From Mesostigma viride (Eukaryota > Streptophyta > Mesostigmatophyceae > Mesostigmatales > Mesostigmataceae), in the NCBI GenBank assembly GCA_009746045.1, contig RPFO01000253.1, positions 824,220 to 888,219 of the forward strand: 64,000 bases of DNA, read 5' to 3'. The position numbers and the translations under genes were made by a program. Position 1 is the stretch's first letter. Each line of letters opens with the position of its first letter. Positions 1-11,808 of this stretch are shown here, in pieces. The notes beneath the pieces are model-generated. The model saw only the letters and a program-made list of their open reading frames with translations. It did no database searches and was not told the origin of the DNA.

Positions 1-607
1 GCAAGGCCCCGTCTGGCGGCAAACCCCGGAAGGCCCGCTGGGGACTCTGACGCCGTGCCGGTGCGACGAGCAGGAACAGGAGTCGCGGGTAGGACATGAG
101 AGCCGTTACCGTAACCAGACAACGGTCGCAGACACAGCTGGGTTGGTGGACCTCCCAAGCTGTCCCTGTCACCACATTCGCCCTGGTCGACGTCCAGGTC
201 TCTACATTAAACCCGCAGTGCCTTTGCAAGGATGTGCGGAATCTCTCGTGTCGCTCGTCGGGCCACTCCAGAATCGAGGCGGCCAGGTAGTCTTGGTCGG
301 CCTTGCCATTCCTGCGCCGTCGGCGCGCCAAGAACACGCCCTCCTCGCCGTAGTCCGGCAGAAAGAGCCGCGGCTTGAAGGTCTCACGGTTGTTCTCGTT
401 GGCGGTTGCAGCTATGTCCGACCCCTGCTCCATCATGCCTTCCGACCGTCGCCTCTTGCCACAACTGGAAGTCGGCGCGAACCCTGCAGGCTCCTCTGGG
501 GAGGCTGGGGGTGTGAACCGCACCAAGGGACTGCTGGAATCACTGCCTCTGGGGCTGCCTCTGGGGCTGGATCGAGTCTCCTCTGGGGAGCCCGTCTGTT
601 GTACAAG
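1..607 (-). CDS. Unidentified open frame, cut by the left window edge
   Basis: On the minus strand one frame stays open from about 607 down to base 1 and leaves the window. It reads a Pro/Ser/Glu-rich stretch with a repeated SPRG motif, then KRRR, a two-Met start candidate (MMEQGSD), a basic block (five Arg), a more globular stretch (YLAASILEWPDERHERF) and a Cys-rich segment (CVCDRC). I do not recognise the family. The upstream end of the frame is separated from its old flank by the Copia-1 insertion (target duplication GAATG), so the original frame may begin near 9800. It lies 3' of the Gypsy pol gene and could be part of that element, part of another element, or a host exon; a possible acceptor AG precedes GTGTTGCC on the far side of Copia-1. 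Confidence 0.3.
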
Positions 608-612
608 GAATG

Positions 613-1078
613 AGTTAGATGAGATGCTTAGGCTGACACACGGATTTCCGGCCTGCGCGCCGCGTATTGCCTACCGCGGCTGAGCGGGACACCTCAGTAC
701 TGTACGGCAGGGTGTACGGTACTGAGGTGTCATGTGGACCGATGTGCGGTTAGTGCCAGACTGTGCCTAGACTAGCTCGACCCGCCAGACCCGGGTTATC
801 CGGTTCTGGACGGGCCGAGTGTAGTTGATGCTAGTGACGTGGTCGCATGGCATTGCAGTGTACAGTTGTCCACTGGTCGTGTGCTGCAGGTAGCACCGCC
901 ATAGGCATATAGGCGTAGCACTGGGGAGTGCCGCAGCACCCGAGTTTGCCCAGACGTTCCATTCTGAGCCCTCAGCTTCCATTGCTCTCTCATTGCTCTC
1001 TCATTGTATTATTGTAATACAATCATCATTCGCTCTCAGCTTTCGCAGTTGTTCGTCGTCCCTAGTCTCCATCCAACT
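613..1078 (+). repeat. Copia-1 5' LTR
   Basis: Direct repeat of 9303-9771. Termini are AGTT and AACT, an inverted 4-bp pair, in place of the usual TG and CA. The LTR contains a palindromic stretch near 690-730 (CCTCAGTAC and GTACTGAGG). Confidence 0.93.
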
Positions 1079-1090
1079 TGGACTGAAAAG
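1079..1090 (+). other. Putative primer-binding site of Copia-1
   Basis: The first bases after the 5' LTR are TGGACTGAAAAG. Starting with TGG directly at the LTR edge fits complementarity to a tRNA 3' CCA end. The tRNA species cannot be named from this. Confidence 0.5.
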
Positions 1091-1122
1091 TTCGATATTT
1101 TTTTTACAAGCAAAAAAAAGAT

Positions 1123-3085
1123 ATGGCTTCCAACAACGGCAACAACGGCAACAACAACAAGGGGAAGGCGCCTGCCAGGCGCACCTCACCCCGCCTTTCG
1201 CCGGAGGGCACGCCCTCCACCAACGATGCGAGGGTGACGCCCAACGTCACCTTCCGCACGGTGGTCGCTGACCACCCAGGCGTCGGGGCCCGCAGGTGGG
1301 GCCCGGCGCCCGGGGATGGCGAGCGGGCGGCCGTTTGCCACTGGCGGTTCGTCCGCCATGGCACCTGGGGGGCAGGTCCCCCGGGCACGAATTCCCCCGT
1401 CGCAGGTGACGGGGGTCGTGAGCGGAGTGATTCCTCGAGGAGGATGGGGAGGTGCAGCCTGCGAGGCCTCGGCCTTCGCTCGAGCTTTCGTCACAGACAC
1501 CTGCGACGTCTGGCAACCTTTCCGTGGGCCGACAGATGGCCACCATGGACATTGACCGGTATGGGGAACATGTTCCGCCCCCGGTCGCGTTCGGGCGCCC
1601 ACCCCATTTTCTCCCCATTGGGGAGGACGACATCCCGGCGTTCATTTCGGTGAACGGCCGGATCTACGTCAACGTTTTCAGTGCTTCCAGATGAGGAGAT
1701 ACACGCGATAGAGGTTCATCGGGTGCAAACGCTGATCGAGGGGCGTTGAGGATGCAGTCCCACTGGTTCAGGTGGCGGTTTGGCTGTACTGTTTCGCCAA
1801 TCGGCCGAGGCACAACCCCGGCACTGTTGATCAGTGGGCGTCCAGGCAGCGCCAGAGAGAGGCGCTGCGCGTGGTCGCCCGACAGGAGATCGCGCTGACT
1901 CCGTTGGGGCCGTGGCCCCAAGTCACGCCAGTTGGCTGGGGCCCGGATAGGCGTGAGGCGGCTGCGATGCCGCCTGCGACGGAGCGCGGGGCGGCAGACG
2001 CCCCCAACACGCCCATGGGTGGTGAAGCCACCCAGGACCCTCTGGCAGGTCAGAGGGTCCAACCTCAGCCGCAGGCTCCCCCGCCCAGCGTGGGGGGCCA
2101 GGTGGCTGAGGAGGCCACCGGGGTCGCAGGGACCCCGGCGGCGACACAAGCGCCCGGGGTCGCAGGGACCCCGGCAGCGACGCCGGCGCCTCCGGCGCTG
2201 GCGGGGGATGCAGCCCCCATGGAGGGTGTCACGGGCACCTCCAGCGGCTCTGGGGGGCAGGCCCCCTCTAGCCGCAACAAGGACAAGGCCCTGGCAGGGC
2301 CGGAGGGGCCTCAGGGTCCCACCGCAGCTGGGCAGCAACCAGCACTGCTGGAGGGCGACCTGGAAGGTCGCGACTTCATCACCCTGGGTGATGAGGCCGT
2401 GTGGCGTGCCATACAGACAGCCACAGCCTCCTTCCGTGGGCTGGCCGACAGGAGCCAGCAGATGCACGTCGCGGAGGCGGGCAGCCTGGTGTGTGCAATC
2501 ATCACGCACATCCTGGGCCTGCCCAACCTCCAAGCGGGCACACGTAGGGTGTGCGACGACCTGCTGCCTGCCCTGCAGGCTCTCCTCTCAGGGAGGAGGG
2601 TGCAGGGCAGCAGGGTGCGTCTGGTGCGTTTGCTGGAGCTCCTGCACAACGCCATCCTGAGAGGGGCGGGTAGGTGGCTGCCTACCTGGCTGCATCATGA
2701 TCTTACTAACCCTACTGACGATGAAGTGTCCCTCTCTCCCACCTTCCATGATTGGGAGGAGGCCCGCAGCAGGAGGCGGGAAGTGACACACACTCACACC
2801 CCCACCCAGCCCACCCCTATGTTGTCTAACCCTCCTACACAGCCCATGTTTGCCCATCCTGCTCAGCTCACTCAAGTAGCACTTCCCTCTCAGCAGGTCT
2901 CTCCTGTGAATGCTGCAGCAGCAACACCATCTTCTCCCTCTCCCCCTGCATCCCCCTCTAGGTTGCCCACTTACAATGAAAACCGTCCTGTGGATAGGAT
3001 TAATGTCAGGGGGCTGCCTGAGGGGTATACTAGGGAGCAGGGGAATCATGCACTTCTCTCTCTCAGCTGGCTAGGGAGGAACTGA
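1123..3085 (+). pseudogene. Copia-1 gag, N-terminal part (frame-broken)
   Basis: An ATG at 1123 opens with an Asn/Gly/Lys leader (MASNNGNNGNNNKGK) that matches the start of the Copia-4 gag at 31167 (MSSNSNNNNKGK), so this is the authentic gag start. The first frame ends at 1653. Related-looking sequence continues in another frame to 1694, and from 1772 to 3085 in a Pro/Ala/Gln-rich frame of 437 codons. Near its end a block with GLPEGYT resembles GLPEG in Copia-4. At least two frame changes would be needed to read it as one protein. Expected role: structural protein of the cytoplasmic virus-like particle. Confidence 0.65.
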
Positions 3086-3784
3086 ATGTCAAGAATTGGT
3101 TTGGATCTCTCATGCAGGGGGATTTCTACCATCAGTCCTCTCTCAGATTCAGAATCTCATTCTTGTCTTCCAGCGTAGGTATCCCAAGTGGCAGGACACG
3201 CAGGCTAGGGCAGTTTGGGAGGCTTTCATGAAGGAGCTAACTGACCTCCTCTCCACCCCCTCATCTGTGGACATATATGGGGCATTCAGGTGGGTAGAGG
3301 AATACAGGGTCACATCAGTGGACTATGTGGCTGAGACAAAGAAATATGAGCTAGCCATCAAAGCACGTCCTGATGTCCAGCAGCTAGATCACAAGTTCTT
3401 GCTGCGTTCTTCCTTGAGAAACTCAAACTTGACAAAAACACCTACGCTATGCTTGCCACAGGAATGGCAAAGTACTGGGAGGACATGAAGGAGGCATTGG
3501 ATTATATCAAGCTGGCCTTGGCTCCCCTTAGCCAGGGGGCCATGGGCACCTCTGTAAAGAGGGTCAGGGGGGAAGAGAGGGAGGAGGAGGATAGGGAGAG
3601 GGAAGACAGGAGCAAGAGACCTGTCACTATGGCAGAAGTCAAGTCCCTGCTGGGACAAATGTTTAAGGGCAAGGGCAAGGGCAAGGGCAAGGGCAAGGGC
3701 AGGGGCTGGGGCAAGGGCAAGGGTAAGGGGCAGTCTCCCTCCAAGGGGGGCAGCTCCAGCAACAACAACAACAACAGCAACAGC

Positions 3785-3829
<45 letters not shown>

Positions 3830-4035
3830 AACAACAACAACAACAACAAGAAGCAGGACAAGGAGGACAAGTCTTCTCAGCGGTGCACCCGCTGTGGCAT
3901 GAAGTACCACCTGCGGCCCACCTGCCGCAAGAACGTGGACGAGCTGGGGCATTTGGACGTCCTGTGCCACAAGTGCCACGGGCCGCCCCACGGTGACCCC
4001 AAGGACTGCAAGCGGCCTCCTTACGGCAAGAAGTG
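3086..4035 (+). pseudogene. Copia-1 gag core and double zinc knuckle
   Basis: Segments at 3096-3488 and from 3449 together match Copia-4 at 33062-33436. Shared signatures are a Trp-Val/Ile-Glu block (FRWVEEYRV here, FQWIEAYKV there), then a Tyr-rich KKYELAIK/KKYVMYI block. After a GKGKGK linker and an Asn run encoded by AAC repeats (3764-3849) come two Cys-rich knuckles, CTRCGMKYHLRPTC (C-x2-C-x4-H-x4-C) and CHKCHGPPHGDPKDC. These are expected to bind element RNA. The frame shifts between 3420 and 3450. Confidence 0.7.
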
Positions 4036-5005
4036 TGAGTCTCCCTCTCATGCTGGCTTGAGTGTGCCTGCTTCACCTCTTTCATCTGCATGCCCCACTG
4101 TCAGAGCAGTGAGCAGTTCTGGAAAGGTGCTACAGCTGGTTTCAGAAGATTATGTCTCTAAACCAACCTTCACATCTATGGTTCCCAAGGTGTGCAGAGT
4201 GTCCCCAGCAGAGGATGCTCAGATCAGTTTTCAGGAGCTTGCTTTGCAGTTGCATTTCCTTTATGGGCATGAAGTGAGTGCAGAGGTGGTGGCAGCAGCA
4301 ATAGGGGGGGCAGCACTCAGACGTGCATGCCAGGTGGTCAGATCCCACTGCCAGCATTGTCAGTTCAATGCACCCAAACCCCCTAAGTGGCATGTAGCTA
4401 CCCCACCTAAGAGCAAGGGCAGGGTGGTAGGAGATGTCTTTCATATCAAAGGACAATCTTACTTGGCACTTAAAGATGCATGGTCAAGGTACACAACCAT
4501 TGAACCATTACCTGGAATGGACAAGACACAGTTGCTCAGGGCTCTCTTGATTGCTCAGGCCAGGTACTACCCTGTGGAGGCATTGTTACTGGATCAGCAG
4601 TTCACGTGTCTTGCCAATGAACCAGGGTGTGAGGCTATTGATCTGGCTGGGCTAGAAGATCATGAGAGGCAAGGCATTATTGAAAGGGCCATCAGGTCCA
4701 TTAAAACCCTTGTAGCCAAAGAAGATGGCAATCTGCTGGCTGACAGTGGGTCATATGCTGACAGAGCTCTGTGGTCCACCAGGTTGTGCCAAGTCCTCAA
4801 CAGGAGGCCACTCATGAAAACCCCACAAGGGGTGGTCATTACACCAGATGGATTGCATGCAGGCATTTATCCACCTGAGGTACTAGCCCTATACAACGCA
4901 CAGCGAGCACAGACAGCTAGCAGGTTAGCTGTCAAGGATGCAAAGCATCCACGTCCCACCTTCAAGAAGGGGATCAGGTCCTATTCTACAAGGAGTCGGG
5001 ACTAG
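4036..5005 (+). CDS. Copia-1 integrase region
   Basis: Continues the frame of the knuckles to a stop at 5003-5005. A zinc-binding HHCC module is visible: H-x3-H in FLYGHEV, then CQHC. It is followed by a core with D in VVGDVFHIKG, D in LLLDQQF, and a Glu candidate in GIIERAIRSIK. The residues that usually follow the second catalytic Asp (DNG-x-EF in copia) are absent, so catalytic competence is doubtful. There is no protease motif between the knuckles and this domain. Copia-2 has the same arrangement. Confidence 0.75.
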
Positions 5006-5119
5006 GCAAGGTGGGTACCTGGCATGGGCCAGCCACCATCCTAAATTTAACACCACTGGCAGGACAGTGTTAGTTAAACACAATGACACGGGAAAATTCA
5101 CAGGTGTTCACCTCACAGG

Positions 5120-5817
5120 ATGAAATTGTATTTTCCAACTGTGTCAGACGTGGCAGAGGAGGAAGAGCTGTTGGCCGACAGCCCTGTACAGTTGCCTGGC
5201 ATCCCAGCGTTGCCCAGTGAGTGGTTGTTTGGAACACCCACTGGTGAGTGTGAGAGCCACACCCACTGTGACACCCAGGTCACCCTTGATGATTGCAGGC
5301 AGTCACTGCAGGCTTGGCCCCCTGCAGCAGAGGGTCACATTGGCAAAACAGGTGATCAGCAACCTATCACCTCTTCAAGTGTGAACATAGCTCAGCCACT
5401 AGCTGCACCTTCCAAACGCAGCCTAGCAGACGCTGTTCGCATTTTACAAGCAGCTCATAGAGCCAAAGCTCAAACTGCTGCAGGATCAGCTAAGGTGGGG
5501 AAGGTTGGGCAGAATGACAATAGCCCATTTATGGTTGCAGTGGACACACAAGCCCAGGTCAGCATTATCAGTGCCCTGGCTGTGCCCCATTGCCTTTGGA
5601 ACCTTCACCCTGGCACCATGTGGCTGATTTCTCAGGGCAGTCATCCCTCAAGGTATTAGGTCAGGTCATGTTGACTATACTCGGTATCCCCACTCCTTTT
5701 CAGGTATTGGAAGGTTATAAAGGGAATGCTTTGTTGGGGGATCCTTTTCTCTGTTACCCTGGTGTCCTCATCTCAGTGATAGACTATCCATCCAGGACAT
5801 GGGTGGTGTTGATCTGA
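5120..5817 (+). pseudogene. Copia-1 aspartic protease-like domain, downstream of integrase
   Basis: Frame 5120-5659 carries VAVDTQAQVSII (D at 5543-5545), aligned with the DTG/DSG active-site loop of retroviral-type proteases but with Gln in place of Gly. A second frame, 5590-5817, continues with ILGIPTPFQVLEGYKG and ALLGDPFLC, the hydrophobic flap and ILG-x-x-FL core of the fold. One frame change near 5640 separates the halves. Copia-2 has the intact counterpart at about 19440-19670. Placement after integrase is unlike the gag-PR-INT order of standard copia. Confidence 0.65.
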
Positions 5818-7670
5818 ATCATTTCAAAATTTCTCTTGAAAAACTTCTTAACACCAACATTGCTTCTGTAAAATTTGCTACACCCAAGTATGCCCCAGGG
5901 CAAGAACCCTGTGTGGCAGACTTGGTTCACAACCAAAAACTTCATCCCAACTCATTTGGATTGGGCAAGCATGATGTGGCTAAAATGTCTCCTCTTTCTT
6001 ATGAACAGATAGAGCAAGACTGTCGCACACACATAGGATTCCTAAAATGGGTGGAGGCCTTTAACAAGGCCAGGGAAGAATGGGTAGTGCCAGATCCTCT
6101 TAGTCCTTCTCATACTCCACCTGTCACACCTATTGACAAAAAGCCTGCAGGGTGCAAGCACTTGCGCCTGAAGTTTGTGTGTAAACATAAGCCAGCAGCA
6201 GATGGGTCAGTCATTTTCATGCTAGACCTTGTGTGACAGAGTTCAAGGGCACCACTGATCTGACAGAGGCAGAGTTGTACACGCCAGGCATTCAGCAAAC
6301 ATCCTAAAAATCTTGCTGTCTGTCTTTGTGGGTCATCTCAATGATGGGGATGACTATGTATGTAAGGCTACAGACATTAAAAGGGCTTTCCTGAAAGGCT
6401 CACCTGAGATAGCACAACAAGTGTGGCATGGTCAGGTGTATGTAGTCTCCACTCCCAGAGTTTGGGCAAAACACATCCCTCAGCAGTACCTGAAAGCTAA
6501 CATAGGTGTTGAAGGGCTGCAATCAGCTCCTCGCATTTTCAGGATGTCAGCTCAGGCTGTGTTTGAAAAGCTAGGGGCTAGATATGATGACATAGACCCT
6601 TGCTTCTTTGTGGTCCCACACCCTCATGGCATTCTCACCTTTGTGTGGCATGGGGATGATCAGCTGATTGCTGGGCCAAGGCGTGCTGTGGATGATTTTA
6701 TTCAACAAGTGTCACAGCATTTTGAGATTGGCAAGCAAGTAGAGCTGGGCACCACTGCCATAAAATTTTGTGGCACAATGTTACAACTCCAGCAGCATCA
6801 AAACCAGTGGGTGTGTGCACTTATTCTCCCAATGATTACATGCACAGCTGCTTGGAGGTTTTGCAAACAAAAATCAAACCTGGAGCCTGTCCTACCATTA
6901 GAGGCAAGCTGGGGTGGTTGTGCTCAACGTGTGCACCTCACCTGGCTGTGGTTAGCAGAGTTGATGATGATGTCTTGATGCAAGTAGGTCACAAAGCCAT
7001 CACCAAAACTCTCCAGGAAGGCCCTCCCCTTATCTTGCACTCCTTGGATCTCCACAAAACCATTCACATCCAAGCTATGATGGATAGTTCCATGGAGTCC
7101 AGGCAGATTACCAAGTTGCAGGCAAGGGAGTCAGGCTTGTATTTTGTGCAGAATGATGATGCACCCTTGTCTCTCATTTCATGGTACAGCCGGTTGCATA
7201 GACGCAAGGCTGTCAGCAGCAATGCTGCTGAGTGCAGGGCAGTGGTGTCAGCAGTGCTTCATGCCAGGTACTTGAATCATGTGCTGCTTTGGTTGCAGAT
7301 GCAAGCAGGCAGCAATGCTGGGGTGGTGGCACACTTGCTCACTGACAGTCAGTCAGTCCTCAGTTTCCTTGCTAACCCCTATGCTGTCCACACTGATCTT
7401 GACTGGGTGGTCCTGAAACAGGAGTCCACCTACTGGGAGTCCACCCGTCACGTGGAGGACAAACACAACGCTGCTGATGCACTCACTAAAGTGCCTCAGC
7501 AGGCAGCTGAACAATATCAGCTGTTGTACCACTTGATGAACCTGTTGAAAGAACTAATGGGTTTGCCTTCTACAATGCTTGTGATTGGAACCCAAATGTG
7601 CCTGTCCTTGCAGGTACAGGCTATGGAGGATGGAAGCAAAGAGACAGAGACTCAGTTTGAGGCAGAATGA
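5799..7670 (+). pseudogene. Copia-1 reverse transcriptase and RNase H (frame-broken)
   Basis: Three overlapping frames (5799-6236, 6313-6978, 6768-7670) together carry a copia-type RT and RNase H. Visible RT motifs are TDIKRAFLKG (first catalytic Asp) and WHGDDQLIAG, where HGDD at 6649-6660 replaces the usual YVDD. RNase H motifs are MDSSMESR (Asp), NAAECRAVV (Glu), LLTDSQSVL (Asp) and HNAADALTK. The order and spacing match the intact Copia-2 ORF at 19829-21445. Breaks lie near 6240-6310 and 6790. Reading across them would need frame changes, so this copy is probably not autonomous. Confidence 0.8.
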
Positions 7671-9302
7671 TAGTGAGGAGTACCTTAGGCAAGGCTCCTC
7701 AGTTGTTTTATTAACTCGAGGAAAAAACACAGGCAGAAAACTGGAATGACCTGATTGGCTGGCTAGGAATGTGCCTAGGAATATTCTCATGTAATACTCA
7801 GGCCACCAATCAGGTTAGGTCAGTGTACAGGCTACCAATCAGATCTAGACAAGAATAAATCTTATCTTGTAACTGCTGTACAGTCTTATCTTGTAACTGA
7901 TGTACAGCCTTAACTTGTAACTGCTGCACAGTAATCTAACTATTTAATAAAAGATCTCTCTATGTGTGATCTGATGATGATGAAGTAAATCTGGCGTGAA
8001 CATATCAGCGCCACATCTGACATGCACAGTGTACATGTCAATCAGTCAGCTGTCCTGTCATAGATTCTCATCTGACATGTCATAGGTCAGCTGACATAGA
8101 CAGATTTGTCAGCTGCCTATAAGGATCCACTTGGCATAGGTACTAATCCCTGATTACTAAAACTGGCCACAACTTTCTCATTTGTAGGCCAAATCCAACG
8201 GGATAAAAAACAGTGGCTCCTGTACAAGAGCCTCTATCTATCTAGCCAGGTCAGGTGGGTACAAATACAAGGACCATGTCCTTGACAGAACCCCTATGGC
8301 AAGCAGGCAACCCTGCCCCATAGGGGGGACGCCTAGCAGGGTCCTGTTCACCAGGGCCGCCTAGGTAACCAGTACCCCTTGGGCAGGGCCAAGGGGTAGG
8401 TTGTGGCTTCCAGCAAGGGGGTTGGTTGGAGTCTGTTTTCATGCATCTGCGTGCCCTATGCCAATAAAATCTGTTTCGATTTTTTCAACACCATGGAATT
8501 TCGTTATGCACACCTTCATAGGTGGGCATGGGATGTATCTCACACTTCTCTTCTTCCGCTAGGGTGGTATGCCTTGGTGGCTTGGCCTTGAGCTCAGTGG
8601 CTCAGGTGCCTCCCATTCAAGTGGAGGGTCAAAGCTCCCTTGACAGGTGGTTACCCAGGACCCCAGTTCACTGTGGATATCCTGGGCCACCTGGCCTAAC
8701 TGTTCAGTGGCAGTAAAGGCATGGGTGCTGTCATGTTGTCTAGTACAACGTGCTCAGCACAGGTGCAGGATGCAATATTCCTGTCACCTGTCACTAGGAC
8801 TTCAGCCCCCTCTGTGCAGGGCAGGGGTGGCTGGTTCTCACATGTTGTCCAGGTACAACATGGACAGTGCAGGGTGCAATAAACCTGTCCACTGTCACTA
8901 CTCAGGTTGCAGGTAACCTGCGCTCAGTTGACCCAGCCTGGCTGGGTATTTTTTTTTCTCTGAGTGGGCGATGATGATGGAACAACATGGAACCTCTTAA
9001 ACGGTTACCTTGGCATTTTTACAATGGCTTTCTTGGCTGGTGATGCACTCCCTGGATAGGCAGACAGGCATAGCTATCTCCCTTGTGAGCTCGCGAGGAG
9101 GAGGAACTCCCCGGGCATGTTGAGCTAAACGTGATGCCATCACAAGTATTGCACGAGTTCTGGGGCCCATCTTTTTCAGTCCAGATGTTGCAGTATGGGT
9201 GTCAGTTGCTCAGCACCTCAGTCAGCTTGGAGTCAGTCTCCTAGCTGGGCAGGGTCAGGCTTGAAGTCGCTAGCCTTCAACCTGAAAGGAAAACATAATG
9301 GG
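7671..9302 (+). other. Copia-1 long 3' non-coding region
   Basis: About 1.6 kb between the RNase H stop and the 3' LTR without a convincing gene. It holds three imperfect copies of CTTATCTTGTAACTG-CTGTACAG (7860-7930). It also holds two imperfect copies of a longer block (about 8731-8797 and 8842-8902), each with TTGTC-AGTACAAC followed by GTGCA and CACTGTCACTA. The stretch just before the LTR (GAAAGGAAAACATAATGGG, about 9284-9302) is a candidate polypurine tract. Confidence 0.5.
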
Positions 9303-9771
9303 AGTTAGATGAGATGCTTAGGCTGACACACGGATTTCCGGCCTGCGCGCCGCGTATTGCCTACCGCGGCTGAGCGGGACACCTCAGTACTGTACGGCAG
9401 GGTGTACGGTACTGAGGTGTCATGTGGACCGATGTGCGGTTAGTGCCAGACTGTGCCTAGACTCCAGCTCGACCCGTCAGACCCGGGTTATCCGGTTCTG
9501 GACGGGCCGAGTGTAGTTGATGCTAGTGACGTGGTCGCATGGCATTGCAGTGTACAGTTGTCCACTGGTGAGGTGCTGCAGGTAGCACCGCCATAGGCAT
9601 ATAGGCGTAGCACTGGGGAGTGCCGCAGCACCCGAGTTTGCCCAGACGTTCCATGCTGAGCCCTCAGCTTCCATTGCTCTCTCATTGCTCTCTCATTGTA
9701 TTATTGATAATACAATCATCATTCGCTCTCAGCTTCAGCAGTTGTTCGTCGTCCCTAGTCTCCATCCAACT
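9303..9771 (+). repeat. Copia-1 3' LTR
   Basis: Direct repeat of 613-1078 with termini AGTT and AACT, followed immediately by the target duplication GAATG at 9772-9776. Confidence 0.93.
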
Positions 9772-9845
9772 GAATGACCACGAGCAGCGAGGCAACACCT
9801 GTGAGTACCGGTGTGTCATACCGACTAGGGTACTGTGTACCTGTG

Positions 9846-9905
9846 GTATGTACATACCTCTATGTGTATGTACATACCTCGAAGTGTATGTACATACCTC
9901 TAGTG
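9846..9905 (+). repeat. Three 20-bp palindromic repeats at the end of Gypsy pol
   Basis: Three exact-period 20-bp units each contain the perfect palindrome GTATGTACATAC followed by CTC. They begin at 9846, 9866 and 9886 and run up to the stop codon of the minus-strand pol frame at 9900. The rest of 9777-9845 shows nothing else recognisable. Confidence 0.8.
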
Positions 9906-11808
9906 CAACCGGTGGACCTTCTTGTACGCGTCTAGCAACCGCTTGCAGCCAGAGAGCTCCTTCTCCGTCCGCCAAGAGGCCTCTGCCCCATATCTAGAAA
10001 ACTTCCACCGGATCCGATGTTGGCGTTGTCGACCACGCCCGAAATCGCGATGGGCGACAATCTCCTCGACCTCGTCCTCCTGTTCCCCTGTCTCCGGGTC
10101 GTATTCCACAGGAGCCGGGGGATTGAGTCTACCCTGGATAGAGTTCTGGTGGTACAGCTTGAGCTGGTCGCGGTGGAAGGTTGTTGCGGTGCCCCATGAG
10201 ATGGGCACGTCCACCTTGAACATGACATCATCCCATTTCTCCAGCACTTGGTGGGGCCCCAGGTACATGGGCCGGAGCTTCGTTTTGAGCTCCCCTTCCA
10301 CCTTCTGGGAGAATCGACCGAGCTGGGGTCCCTCTACCAGGACCCAGTCCCCGACCTCGATGTCCGGTGCTCTAGAGTCCCGCTTGCCTTCCACGCGAGC
10401 CATGTTGCGCTCGGCGGCGGCCCGGTACCCTTTAACCGCACTGTTGTGAGCTTGGCGCATCTTTTCCAGCAGGCTGCTCACGCCCGCCAGAGTAGTGCGC
10501 AGCACCTCCGGTTCCGCCAGCGCCGGACTCGTCAGCAAGTCGGTCGGTGTCAGCGGATGCCTTCCCGTGTTGAGAAAGAACATAGTTAGGCCATGGGCTG
10601 CCTGTGGTGCGTTGTTCAGGGAGAACTCCACCAAGCACAGCAACTCCTCCCAGTTGCTGCCCACCTCGTCGGTATAGTGGCGCATGGTTTCCTGTACCGT
10701 GCGGTTGAGTCGCTCCACCAGATGGGAGGACGAGCTGTGATATGCCGTCCCTAGCGACACCTTGGTTCCCAGGCAGTCGAAGAACTCCTGCCAGAACCGG
10801 GCGGTGAAGAGCGTGTCCCGGTCCGAGATGAACTGGCGGCTGAGCCCGTGGAACCGGAAGACGTGGTTGAGGTACAGTTTGGCACACCCCTCGGCCGTGA
10901 GGTCAGCCGGGCAGGGGGCCAGGTGACACATGCGCGTGAGTCGGTCCACGAACACCAAGATCTTGCTGTTGCCGTTCTTGGTCTTCTTAAAGGGGCCGAC
11001 GAAATCCATCTGGATCGAGTCCCAGGGACCCAGGGGATCAGGTAGCGTCTTTGGGACAGCCTGAGTACCCGTGTTCTGGGACTTGGCATATCTGGCACGA
11101 CGGGCATTCGCGTATATAGGCCGCAATGTAGTCCTTCATGCCAGGCCAGTAGAAGGGACGACGCGCCCGTGGTAGCAGCCGCCCAATGCCCTGATGACCG
11201 CCGACTAGGGAGTCGTGGAGCTCGTGGAGCAAGGCTGCTCGACAGAGCTCGGATATGTAGAGGCGCCACGCGTCCGGGCGCACCATGACGTATAGGCGAC
11301 CCTCTTGGAACTTGCACGGGAGCCTGCCCATCATCTTGGGGTGTGACTTGATCACCTCCAAGGCGGCCGGCTCAGTAACCGTGAAGCGGCTGATCAGCAT
11401 CTCCAGGGGGGAAGTGACCGTATACGCATCGGCCTCGTCCTCCTCCTCCGGTTGGTCCATCGCCGAGTGTAGGTACTCAGACACGACCACCGGGGATCCA
11501 AGAGGTTCCAGATGAAAAAAAGCCTGAGCCACAGCACCAAGGGCAACCCGTGTGTGGGACCCCTCCCCTTCCCCGGGGGACCGCGCGTCCACGCGCTGGT
11601 CGTCGTCGCCATCGGGGGGCGACAAGGCATCCGGAGTGGTATGACTCATGTGAAACAGGTGGCGCGCCCGCGGCGACCGTGGGAGGTCATCGTAGATCGA
11701 GCGGGGCGCCAGGCGCCTCCTCGCAGGTGGTATGGAGCACCCCCATGTCCTCATAGAACCAGTAGTCAGCACGACGGGAGAGGGCGTCGGGCACCACGTT
11801 GTCCGCAC
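9900..11808 (-). pseudogene. Gypsy integrase with C-terminal chromodomain
   Basis: Two overlapping frames (11808-11038, then 11126-9900) encode the integrase. The first carries the HHCC zinc module (HELHDSLVGGH, then CPSCQIC). The second carries the core: D in IQMDFVGPF, D in FISDRDTLF and E in SSHLVERLNRTV, followed by the GDWVLVEGPQLGRF segment typical of gypsy integrases. It ends with a chromodomain-like tail containing VEEIVAHRDFG, then HRIRWKF and AEASWRTEKEL. Such tails are thought to steer insertion toward particular chromatin. One frame change lies near 11080 and another at the junction with RNase H near 11700. Confidence 0.88.

Larger units (their letters stand above)
613..9771 (+). 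mobile_element. Copia-1: full-length Ty1/copia-type LTR retrotransposon
   Basis: Two direct repeats of about 467 bp (613-1078 and 9303-9771) enclose gag, integrase, protease, reverse transcriptase and RNase H homologies in that order on the plus strand. The LTRs start AGTT and end AACT. The five bases before the first (608-612) and after the second (9772-9776) are both GAATG, a perfect target duplication that fixes the ends. The LTRs differ at only a handful of positions (for example near 774, 877 and 1016), so insertion is fairly recent. Nevertheless the coding region is split over several frames. This may mean decay, sequencing indels or frameshifted translation. Confidence 0.93.
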
